64,000 nt of DNA from Ancistrus triradiatus (lineage: Eukaryota > Chordata > Actinopteri > Siluriformes > Loricariidae), in contig JAJAGP010001692.1 of the NCBI GenBank assembly GCA_025084515.1, positions 1 to 64,000 on the forward strand, read 5' to 3'. Positions 35,301 to 47,200 of this stretch are shown here, piece by piece. Under the pieces are notes generated by a model that ran no database searches, was not told the origin of the DNA, and saw only the letters and a list, made by a program, of their open reading frames with translations. Position 1 is the first letter of the stretch. Every line of letters begins with the position of its first letter. A program made the translations under genes and the position numbers.

Positions 35301-37768
35301 CCTTGGTGCTCTGATTGAGCACGATGAACTTGTACTTTTTCCAGTTGCGAGCCTTGGGGTCCTGGGTGCCCTGCGGAGTCGGGGGTGGCAGGCCCTGCGA
35401 GAGCGCGGCGTTCTTGCTGCTGCTGGACTCTGTGGGCGAGTTGGGTTGGCAGTCGGACTTGAGGGGGCTCTGCGGGCTGCCGATCAGCGCCTTGCGCCCG
35501 CTCGGGTAGGGCTGCTGGCTGAGTTCGTCTTCGACTGAAGGAGTCTGGTCTTTCGTCAGGTCTCGCTGGTGATCTTGAGTCAGACAGTGCTTTCTGGAAC
35601 CCGTACCGACTGACTGGGCAAAGCCCTGCAGGTTCTCCCTCTTCACCTCATCGCTCCTCCCAGGCTCCCGGGACACACAGTGGTTCAGGTGGCATGCGCT
35701 CGCCAGCCCGGTGTTAGCACTGCGGCCGTAATCATCACCCGACGGGCAGTGTTTGTGCTGGACCACGCCTCCTTTGGAGAAATCGGGAAACGGGTTTTTT
35801 GCGTCGCTCAGCTTACAGATGGGGAACGGGAACGCCTGCATGGGGAACTGGCTGTATAGATGATACGAGCTGTTAGGGGCGTTCACGCCAGTAAAGAGGC
35901 CGCCATAGGGTCTCCCGTCCCTGAAGGGGCCCGACCTCGCTGTCGCCATGTTCTCCACGACCTCATGCGGCCTGTAACCGTGAACGTCTTGAGGTAAAAG
36001 CAGAGGGCTGACCAGGAAATCCTCTCTTGGCAGTTTGATGTTGGAATCGCTGCATGGAAATGTGAAAATAAGACGTTAATATGACGAGCAACAGGCTGCC
36101 TCTGAGAACATGGGTATTAAAGAAAAGATCTGGTGGAATAGAACTGAAAGGCTGGAGAATGATGGTGATAAAGCTCACAGGGACTGGATGGAACTGTTTG
36201 ATTATTCATTTAAGTGCTGTTCATGATCACAAAATGCCCATATTTGTATGTAGTTAATGATAAAAAGCATGAATAAAACAAATAATTGTAACACAATAAT
36301 AATAATAATCAGTAAATGCATGAAATTACTGAAAATACAACAAAACTTTTTAGATATTGAGGCGAACACATTTTCGGTACGTTTTATCACTGGGACAGCA
36401 GCACAGACTGAGGGGGTGTCTGAAATCACACCCATAGATTAATATACAAATATATTATTTACATAATAGTCCTATGATCGAGCCCTGATTCTTCTTCTGT
36501 ATCTTGGGTTTTATGTCCTAATTGTTTGAGTGAAGAAACGTTCGAAATACCGACCAACATTTTCGTAGTGTGCAGGGGTGAGTACTGTATGGGTCGCTAG
36601 TAATGAATCCCTCTAATTTCTAACCCTGCAGAGGCAACCTAATCATGATGCCACTGTGTAGTTTGTTTAGGAACTGTGGTGGTCTAGTGGTTAAGGTATT
36701 CGACTGTAGCCCAAAATGGTCCAGGATTCAAATCCCAAGCTGCTATTGTAATACTGGATCAGTTGTAAGTCGCTCTGGATAAGGGCATCTGACAAATCTA
36801 AATGTAGATGTATTTAACGCCTGTAAACTCACAGCTAGAAGGTTTAGTTCACTCTTTGTTTGTATTGGCATAGAGCTTTCACACTTGGAGCTGGCAATTC
36901 CCTACACACCCCACTTCAAACGTCTTCCCTCACTCCTGCTCACTTAGAAATAGAGACATTTGGACCGACATGAAACTGGTTTGTTCTCGGCATCAACTCC
37001 AAAAGCTTTAGGGAACACGGGTAAGGAAGAGCGGCTAAGTCTGTAGATAAGTATTTTAATATCAGTAAGCCAAATGTGCTCTGTGATGTCTTACATATGT
37101 CTAATTAGAGTTAAGATCTAAGCCTTTCAGAGCCCTAAATCGCAAACTTCACATAACTACTGTTTACTTACATCGTCTAATGATAGAGTGCTTAAAACGA
37201 AATTTGCCAAAGATGCACTGTTCACGAAACATGACTCCTAGTTATTACGCTCGCAGGCCTGTTAGAAACACCTTCACACACTTGCCCTTGCATGACCTAC
37301 CTGGACTTGATATACCTGTGGCAGGTGTCGACCACGTGGTCCATCTGCAGGTAGATGGCCGTGTGCATGACGGATATGATGAGGCTCTCCTTCAGCGAGA
37401 GCCGAGACGTGTACATGAACTCCAGCAGGATGGCGAAGCCCTCCGGGTCCACCTTGGGGTCCAGGCTGATGACGTTCAGGTTGCATTTGAGCGAGTCGGT
37501 GAATATCGAGTAGAAGAGCCCACTGCGGACGGGACGGCGCCAAATGACATTAAGGATCGATGCTTTACAAAACCGAACACGTACGACAGAAAAGAGCACG
37601 AGGCTACCTGCATGCCATGAGGACTGTTTTATGAGCTCGGAACTGCTGTCTGCTGACCAGGATGGTGACGTCTGTGAGGATGTCTCGGCTGCGCATCCGG
37701 TTCAGGTTGAGCAGGACGTCGCTGGCGTGGCGCGTGAACTGGATGCAGCTGTCTGCTGCACAAGACAT
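32368..37768 (-). CDS. bcl6a: bcl6, BTB/zinc-finger transcriptional repressor BCL6 (bcl6a type)
   Basis: Nuclear sequence-specific repressor that recruits SMRT/NCOR/BCOR through its BTB groove. In mammals it controls germinal-centre B cells and T follicular helper cells. Coding exons (minus): 37768-37608, 37522-37301, 36049-35132, 34986-34805, 34308-34141, 34051-33921, 33818-33681, 32499-32368. AG/GT borders and phases give 683 aa (human 706). Residues 1-128 are the BTB domain (CIQFTRHASDVLLNLNRMRS). The middle has SPQSP (319-323) and PNSPTE (330-335), the ERK phospho-degron sites in mammals, and KKYK (365-368), the acetylation motif. Six C2H2 fingers span about 499-664, then GAITNTKIQYRVS, which marks BCL6 rather than BCL6B. 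The acceptor of exon 37779-37608 is at 37780; its first 11 bases are 5' UTR. Introns hold a SINE and a Harbinger-like MITE. Confidence 0.97.
34348..34522 (-). repeat. tRNA-derived SINE in a bcl6 intron
   Basis: Inverted copy: on the minus strand gtggcccagtgggtaatgca, ggttcaaatcctacctctg and ctctggataagggcgact. It lies between the exons at 34805 and 34308. Confidence 0.85.
36082..36237 (+). mobile_element. Harbinger-like MITE fragment in a bcl6 intron
   Basis: gagcaacaggctgcctctga ... aaagatctggtggaatagaa ... gataaagctcac matches the interior of 53684-54225 and the inverted copy at 61240-61664. No terminal repeats are visible here. Confidence 0.7.
36675..36810 (+). repeat. tRNA-derived SINE in a bcl6 intron
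   Basis: gtggtggtctagtggttaag head, ggattcaaatcccaagctgc B-box region and tail ctctggataagggcatctg. Confidence 0.8.
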
Positions 37769-37911
37769 GATGTCGAGATCTGTGAAGGGACGTGAAAATG
37801 AAGCCGTGAGGTCGGGTTTCACTGGTAACTGAAAGGTCAGGAAGGGAAGTGGGATGAGCAACCCAAAAAAAATCACAATGATAATTCAGTACTTTAATGG
37901 TGACTCACTTA

Positions 37912-38190
37912 GGGGTGGGAAATATGAATCATGCATCGTGATAGACTACTTTTCTGATCATATCGAGCATGTCGGCGATTAAAGAACACTGACCGGCTGC
38001 GTGTTTCGTTGTAAAGTGTGTAATAAGTCTTGTTTAATTGGACAAAGTGCAGCATGTCTTAAATCAAAACCATTTCAATAAATATGGGATATGAGTAGTA
38101 GTTTGTAAGACGCATTTTGGTTGCAATCATGTATCGTGATAAATATCGTGTATCCTGAAAATGTCTGATCATGAGATCGTATCACTCTCC
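37912..38190. mobile_element. MITE with taggggtgggaaa ends
   Basis: Begins taggggtgggaaatatga and ends tcactctccccctac, an imperfect inverted repeat. The interior has catcgtgata / tatcgtgataaatatcgtg words. Related to 58265-58505. It lies in bcl6 intron 1. Confidence 0.6.
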
Positions 38191-38504
38191 CCCTACTCTA
38201 CACTTAACCAAAAATAAATGCCTTATGTACATAGAGCTGGATTACTACAACACAAATACTATACATGTACAAAACGTATAAATTCACTTCCTTTTTCTTA
38301 CTAGAAGCTAATATCTTGCTGACTTAATCCTTAAACCTTTTCTACTGTAATTACAGGACACATTGCAACCAGTTCCTGCGCTGTTTAAGCGTAAGCGGAC
38401 GTAAAACTTCACATTGAATGATTTTTCAGTATTCGTGATCATGATTAGCGGCTTACTTATATAAACTTAATTTGGTCAAATTAGATATTTAATTAGATTA
38501 TTTT

Positions 38505-39385
38505 ACACAGGATGGCACGGTGGTCACCTCACAGCTCCTGGAAAGGTTCCTGGCCTGTGTGTAGAGTTGGGAGACTTGAGTCACCAATTTGAAGTCTTGA
38601 GACTTGCGTGATTACCACTGATGAGACTTGACTTTGACTTGGTATTCATGATGAATGTGTCTCAAATATTTACGCTTTTAGATATTGAGAAATTAGGCAT
38701 TTTAGGGATTTTTTTTGTTCTTGTTGAAACATGATTAGGTGATTTTGTTTCAACATGCACAAACCTGGCAACCTATCAGAACATGAAACCAGCAGAGACA
38801 AACGTACAGTGAAGCTCGTAACGCGGAAGCGGCTGTTCCAAAAATAGTGAAGTTTTGGATTCAAGGATTATGTTGTCAATTAAATTACTAAGAGGAGCAC
38901 AACAATATGCCAGGTCCGCAGATCAAAAATCAGTGATACAACCACCACGACATCTGGCTGCATCCATCACTACAAACCCACCAAGAAAGTGGCATGACTG
39001 TCTTTTAAACTCACATTTTGACAAGTGAAACATTAGCAAGAAAGATGTTATGTTTTAAATGTTAGATTTGGCTTAAAAATCATGTATTTATTGAGAAGAC
39101 AAAACCAATATTCAGACACTGAACTTCAGTTAGTTAATGGAAAATTCCATATGATTTTGGGCTTCTGACGGGCTCTGTCTATGGCGTGACGAGTTCGACA
39201 GATCAGCTAAAAAGTCCAAGAAGAAATGCAGCAGTACTTGTCAATGCTATAAATAAAATTAAGCTCTTTGGGACTGCTGTCTTTTGACTCTTTTAAAAGT
39301 GGAATCTGGAGTTGGAGCATCATAATTTCATATGACTTAGGACTTACACATACAGTAAGTGACTTGCTTTCACATCTACTGGACT
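38505..39385. mobile_element. SINE head plus non-autonomous element with gagacttgactt words
   Basis: 38512-38560 is a short SINE head (gcacggtggtcacctcacag). From 38570 a dispersed element begins with gttgggagacttgagtcacc and ends near taggacttacacatacagta. It contains gagacttgactttgacttgg, akin to the minisatellite at 1540. It may be a hAT-like deletion derivative; no transposase frame is present. Confidence 0.5.
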
Positions 39386-39639
39386 AAATTGTGTTAAGTG
39401 GGTATGTAAAATCAGCAACGAATCATAATACCAGTTTAATGACTTTGTTGAAGTTACTTTTTTTTTTTTTATTCACTCCACGTGGGTAAACATAACGTAT
39501 GTTTGGGTGAATAACGTGCTTGTATTTATTCAAAACCTAAAATATATGCCAAAAAAGGGTGGTTTAAAGAGCTATGACTACAGGGTCATTGGTTAGAGCA
39601 GCTCTTGTTAAGTCCTGGGCATATATTAGATGGTAATCG

Positions 39640-40041
39640 AACAGTCTTCTTGTTGTTGATGTGTTAGATGTGGGGAAAATGTTCAGGAATAGAGACCTGG
39701 GCCATTTTAAGAGGGGACAAATTGTTCTAACCAGACTCCTAAACTACAAGGCTTATGGAGAATATCTACCAACAGTGGTCCCAGGTGGGTCCAACCACGA
39801 ACAGGTGACAGGGTGTTGGCACCCAAGTTCACCATAAAAAGTGCCTACAAGGGGCACGAGTATCAGCTAGAAGAAGGTGGTGCTCTAATGACTCTCGTTT
39901 TATTTTCTGTAACGTGGACAATGGTATGTGTAGACTGTTTACTTGGGTAAGTGTGTGACGTTCTGTCCGGGTCTGTCGGGAAACCACAAGCCAATTTGAT
40001 GCTAACACCAAGCTAAACAGTGGTTTTGATGTTTTGGCTGA

Positions 40042-40047
<6 letters not shown>
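39640..40047 (+). mobile_element. Mariner/Tc1-like remnant, heavily deleted
   Basis: Starts with cttcttgttgttgatgtgtt and ends tggttttgatgttttggctg, close to the two ends of a common fish mariner. The region has gacctgggccattttaagag and caaattgttctaac remnants of the helix-turn-helix part. No frame is open. Confidence 0.6.

Positions 40048-40118
<71 letters not shown>
40044..40118. repeat. (GT)n microsatellite
   Basis: 75 bases of near-perfect GT repeat in bcl6 intron 1. Confidence 0.98.
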
Positions 40119-40119
<1 letters not shown>

Positions 40120-40121
<2 letters not shown>

Positions 40122-41639
40122 TGTGAGAGGTTGTGATCTGGTAATACTATTAAAAGATTAAATTGGACGAATAACTGTTATCGCTTAGTTTATTGCTATT
40201 TTCAATACACACAGCGAACATTAGCATTAAACCCGACGTGGTGTGTAATTCTCATTCTCGGCCACAGCGTGGCGCCAAAAGCTAACAAGACGAATGCAAA
40301 CGGCGCCGTTTACATAGCAAAGTGAAAGAACTGAATCGAATATTTGATAAGAATTAAGCTTTAATATAGATTTATTTTTATTACTAACATCAATTTAAAC
40401 GTTTAACGCCAGTAAGACCAAATATCAACCACTTCAAGCTGTCCCGCTGATAGAGAAGAGCATACTGATCTACTAACTGACTCTTTGCTAACGCCGTATC
40501 CACACGCAACGGCAGTTTTGTTTAGCATATTGTTTATTCCGTTGTGTATCTCACACTATTGTGTTGTGCATGCGTCCTACCCGGTAAACACTCGTAACTC
40601 CTTCGAGTTGTGCAACATGTCCTCAAAGATCATGTCTCAGTGAGGATTCAACATTTTTTTGGTTCGTATGAACCACATATGAGTAGAAATACCACACAAA
40701 GGTTTTAATAGAAGTGTTTGTCTTTTCATGGTCTAGATCTCACATTTTCAGTAAAACGCATCACTCGTTGAACCAAGCTGCGTCCCAAACCACACCCTAC
40801 TAGCACCAGACATTTACAAAAGTGGACAAATACAAGAACGCATGATTTATAACTACTTAAATTCTATAAACAGTTATGCACACGTTGATCTAATTAACGT
40901 TCTTTCGCTTTAACATTTATGATACTTTGATAACTGGGTGTAAACAGTATACATTGCTGTTTAGAAAAGAAATAAAAGCCTTTTATCGTCCTTGCAGTGG
41001 CGTACAACGAAATTTAGTAATGCTGGGCCATAACCGACTGATCAGTACACTTTACACTTGTACAGTGGCACAAACATAGCAACACAAACAGCAGTGGTTT
41101 GACCAACTTTAATTATAACAGATCAGAATCATATGTTTAAAAAAAAATCTTAATCGCCCAAGCAAATTGCAATCGGTGCATCTCTAGCTTGTGTACAATA
41201 TTTGCGCATCGTTGAGTTTGAGGCTTTTTTTCTTGTGCGTTTCTCTCTGACATCAACTGTACATTTCAATATTGACACCACACACCCGGTACAACAATTA
41301 CTTCAAGAAAGTGGAGGGAAAATGACAATCATCAAATCCTCCCTTACTATGGTCCATTGAGTATCGGATCTGCAACATAACATCCTTCGCACAACCGACA
41401 GCGTTCTCATCATTTCTGTCCATGTTCATAGAGTAAAAAGTTTAGTTCTGTCTTAACTGTCTTATTTGCTTTAAACGATTGTTTACACTCTACGTTTGCC
41501 TGGTTAATATCAAGTGCACACACCAAGACCCAGTAAGTCTTGTGTGTAACAAACGTTTCCTGTAAAGCATCTCTGACTACATTAGGTACACTCTAATGTT
41601 AAAATGCATAACGTGTTTTTGTAAGCTGCTTGCAGTAGG
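40120..41639. other. bcl6 intron 1, no gene or clear repeat seen
   Basis: AT-rich intronic sequence without a supported coding frame or recognised mobile element. Confidence 0.5.
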
Positions 41640-41850
41640 TCATTCACTTTCCATATCTGCTTAAACTATCAGCGAGGGCAGCGGGGCCTAACCAACCCCA
41701 GAAAGAGATGCCAGTTGAGCTAACGTATGTCTTTGGAATGTAAAAGTAAACTGGAGAGACAGAGAGAACATGCATCATACAGGTACCGACCAGGACTCAA
41801 ACCCGGGTCTATGAGGCTGTGAGACGAAAGCGCTAACCACTGTACTAACC
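41640..41850 (-). repeat. SINE of the cattccaaagacgtg family, inverted
   Basis: Minus strand: gtggttagcgctttcgtctc head, gggtttgagtcctggtcgg B-box region and tttacattccaaagacatac body. Confidence 0.75.
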
Positions 41851-42037
41851 TGAAGAGATAATCAATTTGTGCTAAAAATAAAAAGACATTTGTTTACAAA
41901 TATTTCTACGCCCTTATGCAAATGTTTGGGTCATCCTGCTCAAAGAACGTTTTACAGGATTTACACAACTTTTACAGGGAACAAACCTACAGGGAAAAAA
42001 TCCTACACATTTTAATAATCCATTGACAAGATAAGGG

Positions 42038-42240
42038 CGTAGTGGTTAGCACTGTCGCCTTAAGCGCCAGAGACCCAGGTACGAGTCCCGACCTGCATGT
42101 TCTTCCTGTCTCGCATGGGTTTCCTTCAAGTACTCCAGTTTCCTCCTATGCTACAAAGACGCTAGGTCAACTGGCATCTCTGAAGTGTCCCAAAGTGCAC
42201 ATGTAAGTGGTGGCTATCCCCCCTCGCCCCACCTTTAACT
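42038..42240 (+). repeat. SINE of the cattccaaagacgtg family
   Basis: gtagtggttagcactgtcgc head, cgagtcccgacctgcatgtt, then tcctatgctacaaagacgct and aggtcaactggc. Confidence 0.75.
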
Positions 42241-42351
42241 GGACTGAGGGGGTATGAATGAACAAGTCAGAAGTTCTGAGACCTTCTTTTAATATGTATG
42301 CAGTACAGTTTGTAGAAATTGATCCTATTTAGGTTTCCTACGTAGTGTGGT

Positions 42352-42620
42352 AGTACTCGAGTCTGGTCTCGCCTTCATTTGGACTCGGTCTTGTCTCGGT
42401 ATCGGGGTAAATTGGATTCGTAAATTGCTGTTGAGACCATCCGAGTCCGATGCGTCTGTCTGAGGTAACGTTAATTATAAACTGAACTTCTTTTCTCCGC
42501 ATAATCACCATCATTTGCTTCCGAAAGTTACATTACCTTAGTTTGACTGACTATAACATAATAATTAATAACCGTAGGATATATATTATTTAATGTTATA
42601 TTTTACAAAATATTAAATTA
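42352..42620 (+). mobile_element. Partial copy of the tagtactcgagtc-ended element
   Basis: tagtactcgagtctggtctc matches the left end at 6861. ctgtctgaggtaac, ttataaactgaact and agttacattacc follow in the same order as at 6920-8990. The right end is missing. Confidence 0.65.
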
Positions 42621-45074
42621 AAATACATGTATTAATATACACCGTGTACAACGAATCATAATGGGTGTAAAGTGAAGTAAACTCTAGCGGTTTGGACTAC
42701 AGCACTATCCCTGCTAACGCTGTGTTTACTTTTTTGTAATCGGAAAAGCATGAAAACAAACACATGACTAATGGTGTCCAAACTTTCACACACGGCTCTA
42801 TGTATTGCAAAAGCCTCGTATTTCTAAACTATAATTTAAAACGTATTCTCCAGCTCCACGGGTCATGTTTATATTTTTGAGAATGAAGCAGTAAACGGAA
42901 AGGGATCGTCAGAATGGCCGCAGGTTACCATAGTGACCGCGAGCAGAGCTCTATTTTTGACGGTTCGGTAGTACGCGGTTTGGGACAGAGCCAGAATTAT
43001 GAAGTCATGCTTACTCGCAGTCCAAAGCTGCATACTTTTAAAGACTACGCTTGTTGGGTTTTTTTGCTGGTGTAAATTTTGTTGCGGCCACCAGAGGGCG
43101 CTACGGGTCTAACTTTTAATTGAAAAAGCCTACTGTGTATCAATGGAGCCATAAAATGTCGCTTATATAATCAAACTGTGGGAAAGTTTAATGGGTCACG
43201 GTGCAGATAAACACTAAACATGATTCATTTTTAATAATACGCTATTTATACACACCTAACCAGATAAGTGGTGCATGCGCGAATTGTGAATCGTCCTGAC
43301 AGTGTGTGTAACCTTACACACCGCTCAGGTTTGCTTACTCTTCTCCCTCCAGGAATAGCAGCATATGAGGCGCCCTCAGATTTATGGCCTTTGTGCCAAA
43401 TGCCAAAGTCTAGGTCGTGCTGTCATAACTGTACTGATCTGATGTAAATGTTTCATACGAGCATGAGGTTCATAACCGTGCTGTTCCCGGCCTATTGTCA
43501 AACAAACCTTTACATTTACATTCAGTCATTTAGCACGCTTACAGCAAATACAGTCTCATAATCTACCGCCAGCTTGGTAGAGGTGGGATCTGAACCTTAA
43601 GGACCCACCACAGTCAGAATGAACAGCAGGCAGTTTTCTCACTCACTGAATACAGGTGGAATCGCCTTGAACAAACAATGGTAGTGAATGGGTTGTAATC
43701 AACGACTCTTTCATAACTTTTATGACTCCAATAGGTCAGTTCATCGGGTTTATGCTCTGCCCTCTTGAAACAAAGCCAATACAGTCATATAATTCTGATC
43801 GAGAAATCGCCTGGCTCGCGCAGAACCCTAATCTTAACTGCAATGTCAAGTGTGATATGGGTCTACTGTCCAACAACAGTGCCACACACACTTTGTGGAA
43901 AGTCTTCTCTTTAAACGGCACAACCACCAAACTGTCGTTTAGTGTCCATAAACTTTTAGCTAACGGTACAAGCTACGCTGAATGAAGCTGCATCCTAAAC
44001 CGACGTGTATTTACAACGAGTGTACTACTTAGGCTGCTTAAATAGGGAGCAAGCGACCGTTTGGAACAGAACCAGCGGCTCGAACACGCTGGAGCTCCCG
44101 GGTACCATGGTAACGTTAACGACTAAAACGTCCAGAGCTTTCGCTTCAGCAACAGGTTCGATCATTGCGAAGCGCTTTCACCATAAATCGCTGAGGCTGT
44201 TTTTGTAACGGCCGCAGAAGCTCCTGCGGTCACGAATGAGGTCTTAACCGACCGCCCGTTTCGGACATGAGCCAACTTGACAGCGCGGAGAGCATGCCAT
44301 TGCCCAATCCGAACCAGGTGCACGCAAATAATTCCCCCCGAAAGCCCCGCAAACATCCGAGGCTCGACGAACGCGTTTGTAAACATACAACCCTGTACAA
44401 CACGACACAGCAGAACATGACAACAAGAAGTGTGGTAACACAACTACACATGGAACTAACGAGGCGGTTTTAAGTACACAGGTCACGGCAACTACAGAAT
44501 AAAGTGCAACACCGCTTAGTAAACACAAACAGCCATTCTAATCCACAGAGCTACTGCAAGTACACAACGTTTTAACTACATTTCCCCTCTGACTGCTTCG
44601 CTTCAGGGACTAACAAAGTATACTTGGTAATACTTGTGACTAAGTCCAAATTTAATTTAAAAATACTTGGCTAAGCTAGCCTATTTAATGCGTAGTGAAT
44701 CCCTGAACGACTCCTTATGCTCTCTAGCGTTCTTTAATAAACGTTTCAGTTTCGGTCGAAAATCTGTTTTTAATTCTTTATCGTCCAAAAATCTGTGCAC
44801 ACATTAGGCTATACCAGAACCCACGTTACACGACACGGCACTGAACTGTCCTCAAACAGCTAAAACCTGTAAAATAAATAAGAGCAAGACAACATCAACC
44901 CCATCCCGGAATGAAGCAGCTTTCAAAACCAGCTTGTAACGACCCTGGAGCTTTACATAACTCATAAATCTCCTCTGTTTATGTTAAGTTAGGGCCAGGT
45001 CCCTGAACTTTACACTAAACTTTACTAAGAATAAACACAAAATTAGGTTCAGACGCACTAAAGTCAGACTTCAT
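42621..45074. other. bcl6 intron 1, mostly unassigned; SINE fragment at 43505-43600
   Basis: No coding exon is seen. 43505-43600 (minus) is a SINE tail and B-box fragment (ggttcagatcccacctctac in minus sense). The open frame at 43722-43985 has no recognisable protein. Confidence 0.5.
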
Positions 45075-45255
45075 TTATTTCTATGGGGTTTCTTATAATG
45101 GAGCAGCTTTACAAATGTATCTTCTTCTGTTATCTAAGCCCAAAGCCCAAATTGAGCAAGACTAGGGTGACGGGGGCGAGGAAAACTCCCTAAACGTCCT
45201 CCTAGGGTGACTAGCTGCCTTTTTGAGTCTTGGTCCTCCCAAGGTTTCCAAACAT
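45075..45255 (-). repeat. LINE-like 3' tail repeat, inverted
   Basis: Inverted copy of 29500-29690: ttcatttatttctatggggt, caaattgagcaagactaggg and tgagtcttggtcctcccaag words. Confidence 0.6.
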
Positions 45256-45289
45256 GAAGTTGTATAGTCTACCATCGCGTTAACGAATC

Positions 45290-46950
45290 CAGATTTATTA
45301 AGAAAAGCTACATGTTCACCTCCTCGCACACTTGGATTAACACACACACACACACACACACGAGCCTGACTCTTGTAAAGCAATAACAGGGTCACGCTGG
45401 AGCAAGTGCAAGTGCAAAAACAACCGAAATCTTCCACCAAGCCTCCTGATCTAACACCAAACACAAATCTGATTTCATTGCGAGTGCTTTGGTAAGATCT
45501 CCTCTCGTAAAATCCAAGTTTGTAATCCTGATCCGGTTTGACAGCAAAGCCTTCAACTTGAGCTTAGCCCGAGCAAATTAAATCGTCTCGACCCTACACG
45601 CCTACATTTTTCTAGACTCATAACTTTGACAGACTAACCAGACTTGTCTAAAGCAATAACGGTGCCATGTTGTATCAGTTCTGCAGCGGTAGCAAACCAA
45701 AGCAAAACGGAGCCAGTTTTAGTTCCTGACAGAGCTACCCTGGAGTCAAATGAGCCCGAGAGCAAAAGTACAAGCCTGCTTAAGTAACCCTAATCGAAAT
45801 CTCCCGTTTGACTGGACACAGCTCGATAGGTTTCAAGTTCATCTCTAGTGCTGCTTTAAGCACTTTAAAGTTCAGATTCCGTCAGAGCCAAACACTGTCT
45901 TTATAACTCGACTCCCGATTCGTTATAACGAAATCAAAATCTAGTGTCCAAACTTTAGGATTTTACGCGCACTTTAAACCTGTTACTTAAATCTGATAAA
46001 TCGCCTCGACCTAACGCGCCTACATGTTCACCATAAAACACACCACACTGTCTTGTCTAAAGCAATAAGCCTTCTAACACGAGCCCAGAACTCGGAACCA
46101 ACCAAACCCAAAGCCTTCTGATAGTCTAGTTTCCAACAACGCCGTGTGCTTTAGTAACCCTAATCAAAATCTCCTGTTTGGACCCCGCTCAATATGTCTA
46201 AGTTCACTCCTAGTGCTCACTTGAGCACTTTAAAGTTCAGATCACTCCGAGCCTGAATTAAAGTCCAGATTTGTTACAACTTTACGCCAATTTGCGCATT
46301 TTTTTACGCACAAACCCGCCACTTTGCGCACTTTAAATTCGAATTAGTTCGGCCGAAGCGAATCGTCTTGACCCAACACGCCTACATTTTTTACCATAAA
46401 ACACACACACCGAGAATGACACACGCAGGCACAGACACATACGCACACATCTACAGAACCCCGACTTGTCTAAGGCAATAATGCCATCCGTACCAGTCCA
46501 GAACACATAACAAACCAAAACCAGTCCGCCTCCCCACCCACCCACTCCCGATAGTTTAGTTCCAAACAAGGCTGCACTTTTTGTACTTGTATATTCTGTT
46601 ATATCTTCTTTTTAAAAGACAAGTTGACAAACACCGCGTGCTTTAAATAACTCTTGATCGAAATGGAGACGCGAAAAGGCAACCGGTTCAGCCCTGGCGC
46701 TCGCCTAAGCACTTTTAAGTTCAGATTAGTCAGAGAAAGCAAACCGTCTTGACCCAGCACGCCTACGTTTCACCATGTCACACACTTGCACAAACACACG
46801 CACTAAGAGACGGAGCGCGAGAGCGCAGCGCGGAGCGAAAAAAAGCGCGCACGATCCACGCTGGTCTAAAAGCAATAACGGTCTCGCGCTGGACCTGTCA
46901 CGCACAGAACCGGGAGAGACGCAAACAGTTCTGACATCACACATTCCCAG
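45290..46950. repeat. bcl6a: ~400-bp tandem repeat array in bcl6 intron 1
   Basis: The landmark cttgtctaaagcaataac recurs at about 45375, 45649, 46058, 46471 and 46867, giving spacings of ~274 (a shortened unit), 409, 413 and 396. Other landmarks recur in the same order: cgcctacatttttc / cgcctacatgttcacc, gtaaccctaatcgaaatctc, and gcactttaaagttcagat. Copies are clearly diverged. The array ends about 120 bases before bcl6 exon 1. Confidence 0.85.
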
Positions 46951-47073
46951 CAAAACAGCCGCGTAAAGAAAAAAAAAGATAAATCCAAAAAACATTTAGG
47001 AGCATCAGTGCGCAGCACGAGCCGCACCGAACTACTGACATTATAAAAAAAAAGAGAATAAAAAAATCATCAC

Positions 47074-47200
47074 CTGGTAGTGCTTTCCTAGAAACTTCTT
47101 GCATCACCACTTCTAAGAACCCCTGTTCTAAGAATCCGGACAGCTCAATTCTCGGAATTTGAGCTCGCGACCGCACCATTCTCTCACTCCGGGGGTGTGC
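47074..47200 (-). other. bcl6a: Probable non-coding first exon of bcl6
   Basis: On the minus strand the stretch ends gcactaccag|gtgatg, a good splice donor at 47074/47073. It includes tgatgcaagaagtttctagg, which I recall as resembling the mammalian BCL6 first-exon end. The transcription start is not visible; the 5' limit given is approximate. It would join the acceptor at 37780, about 9.3 kb away, unless another non-coding exon lies between. Confidence 0.55.
47085..47157. promoter_or_regulatory. bcl6a: Cluster of four TTCN3GAA sites (BCL6/STAT type) in bcl6 exon 1
   Basis: TTCCTAGAA at 47085-47093, TTCTAAGAA at 47111-47119 and 47126-47134, and TTCTCGGAA at 47149-47157. BCL6's own consensus is TTCYTAGAA, and STAT factors share the TTCN3GAA core. 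Mammalian BCL6 represses itself through sites in exon 1. The cluster suggests the same feedback here. Binding is inferred. Confidence 0.6.

Noticed and set aside
35161..35538. 125-codon plus-strand frame opposite the large bcl6 exon
   Set aside because: Shadow of the GC-rich bcl6 coding exon on the minus strand.
43722..43985. 87-codon open frame in bcl6 intron 1
   Set aside because: Low-complexity-free but unrecognised, no splice context, and an overlapping frame on the other strand; likely chance.
44005..44528. Several overlapping short frames in bcl6 intron 1
   Set aside because: Frames on both strands with no family resemblance and no conserved splice signals.
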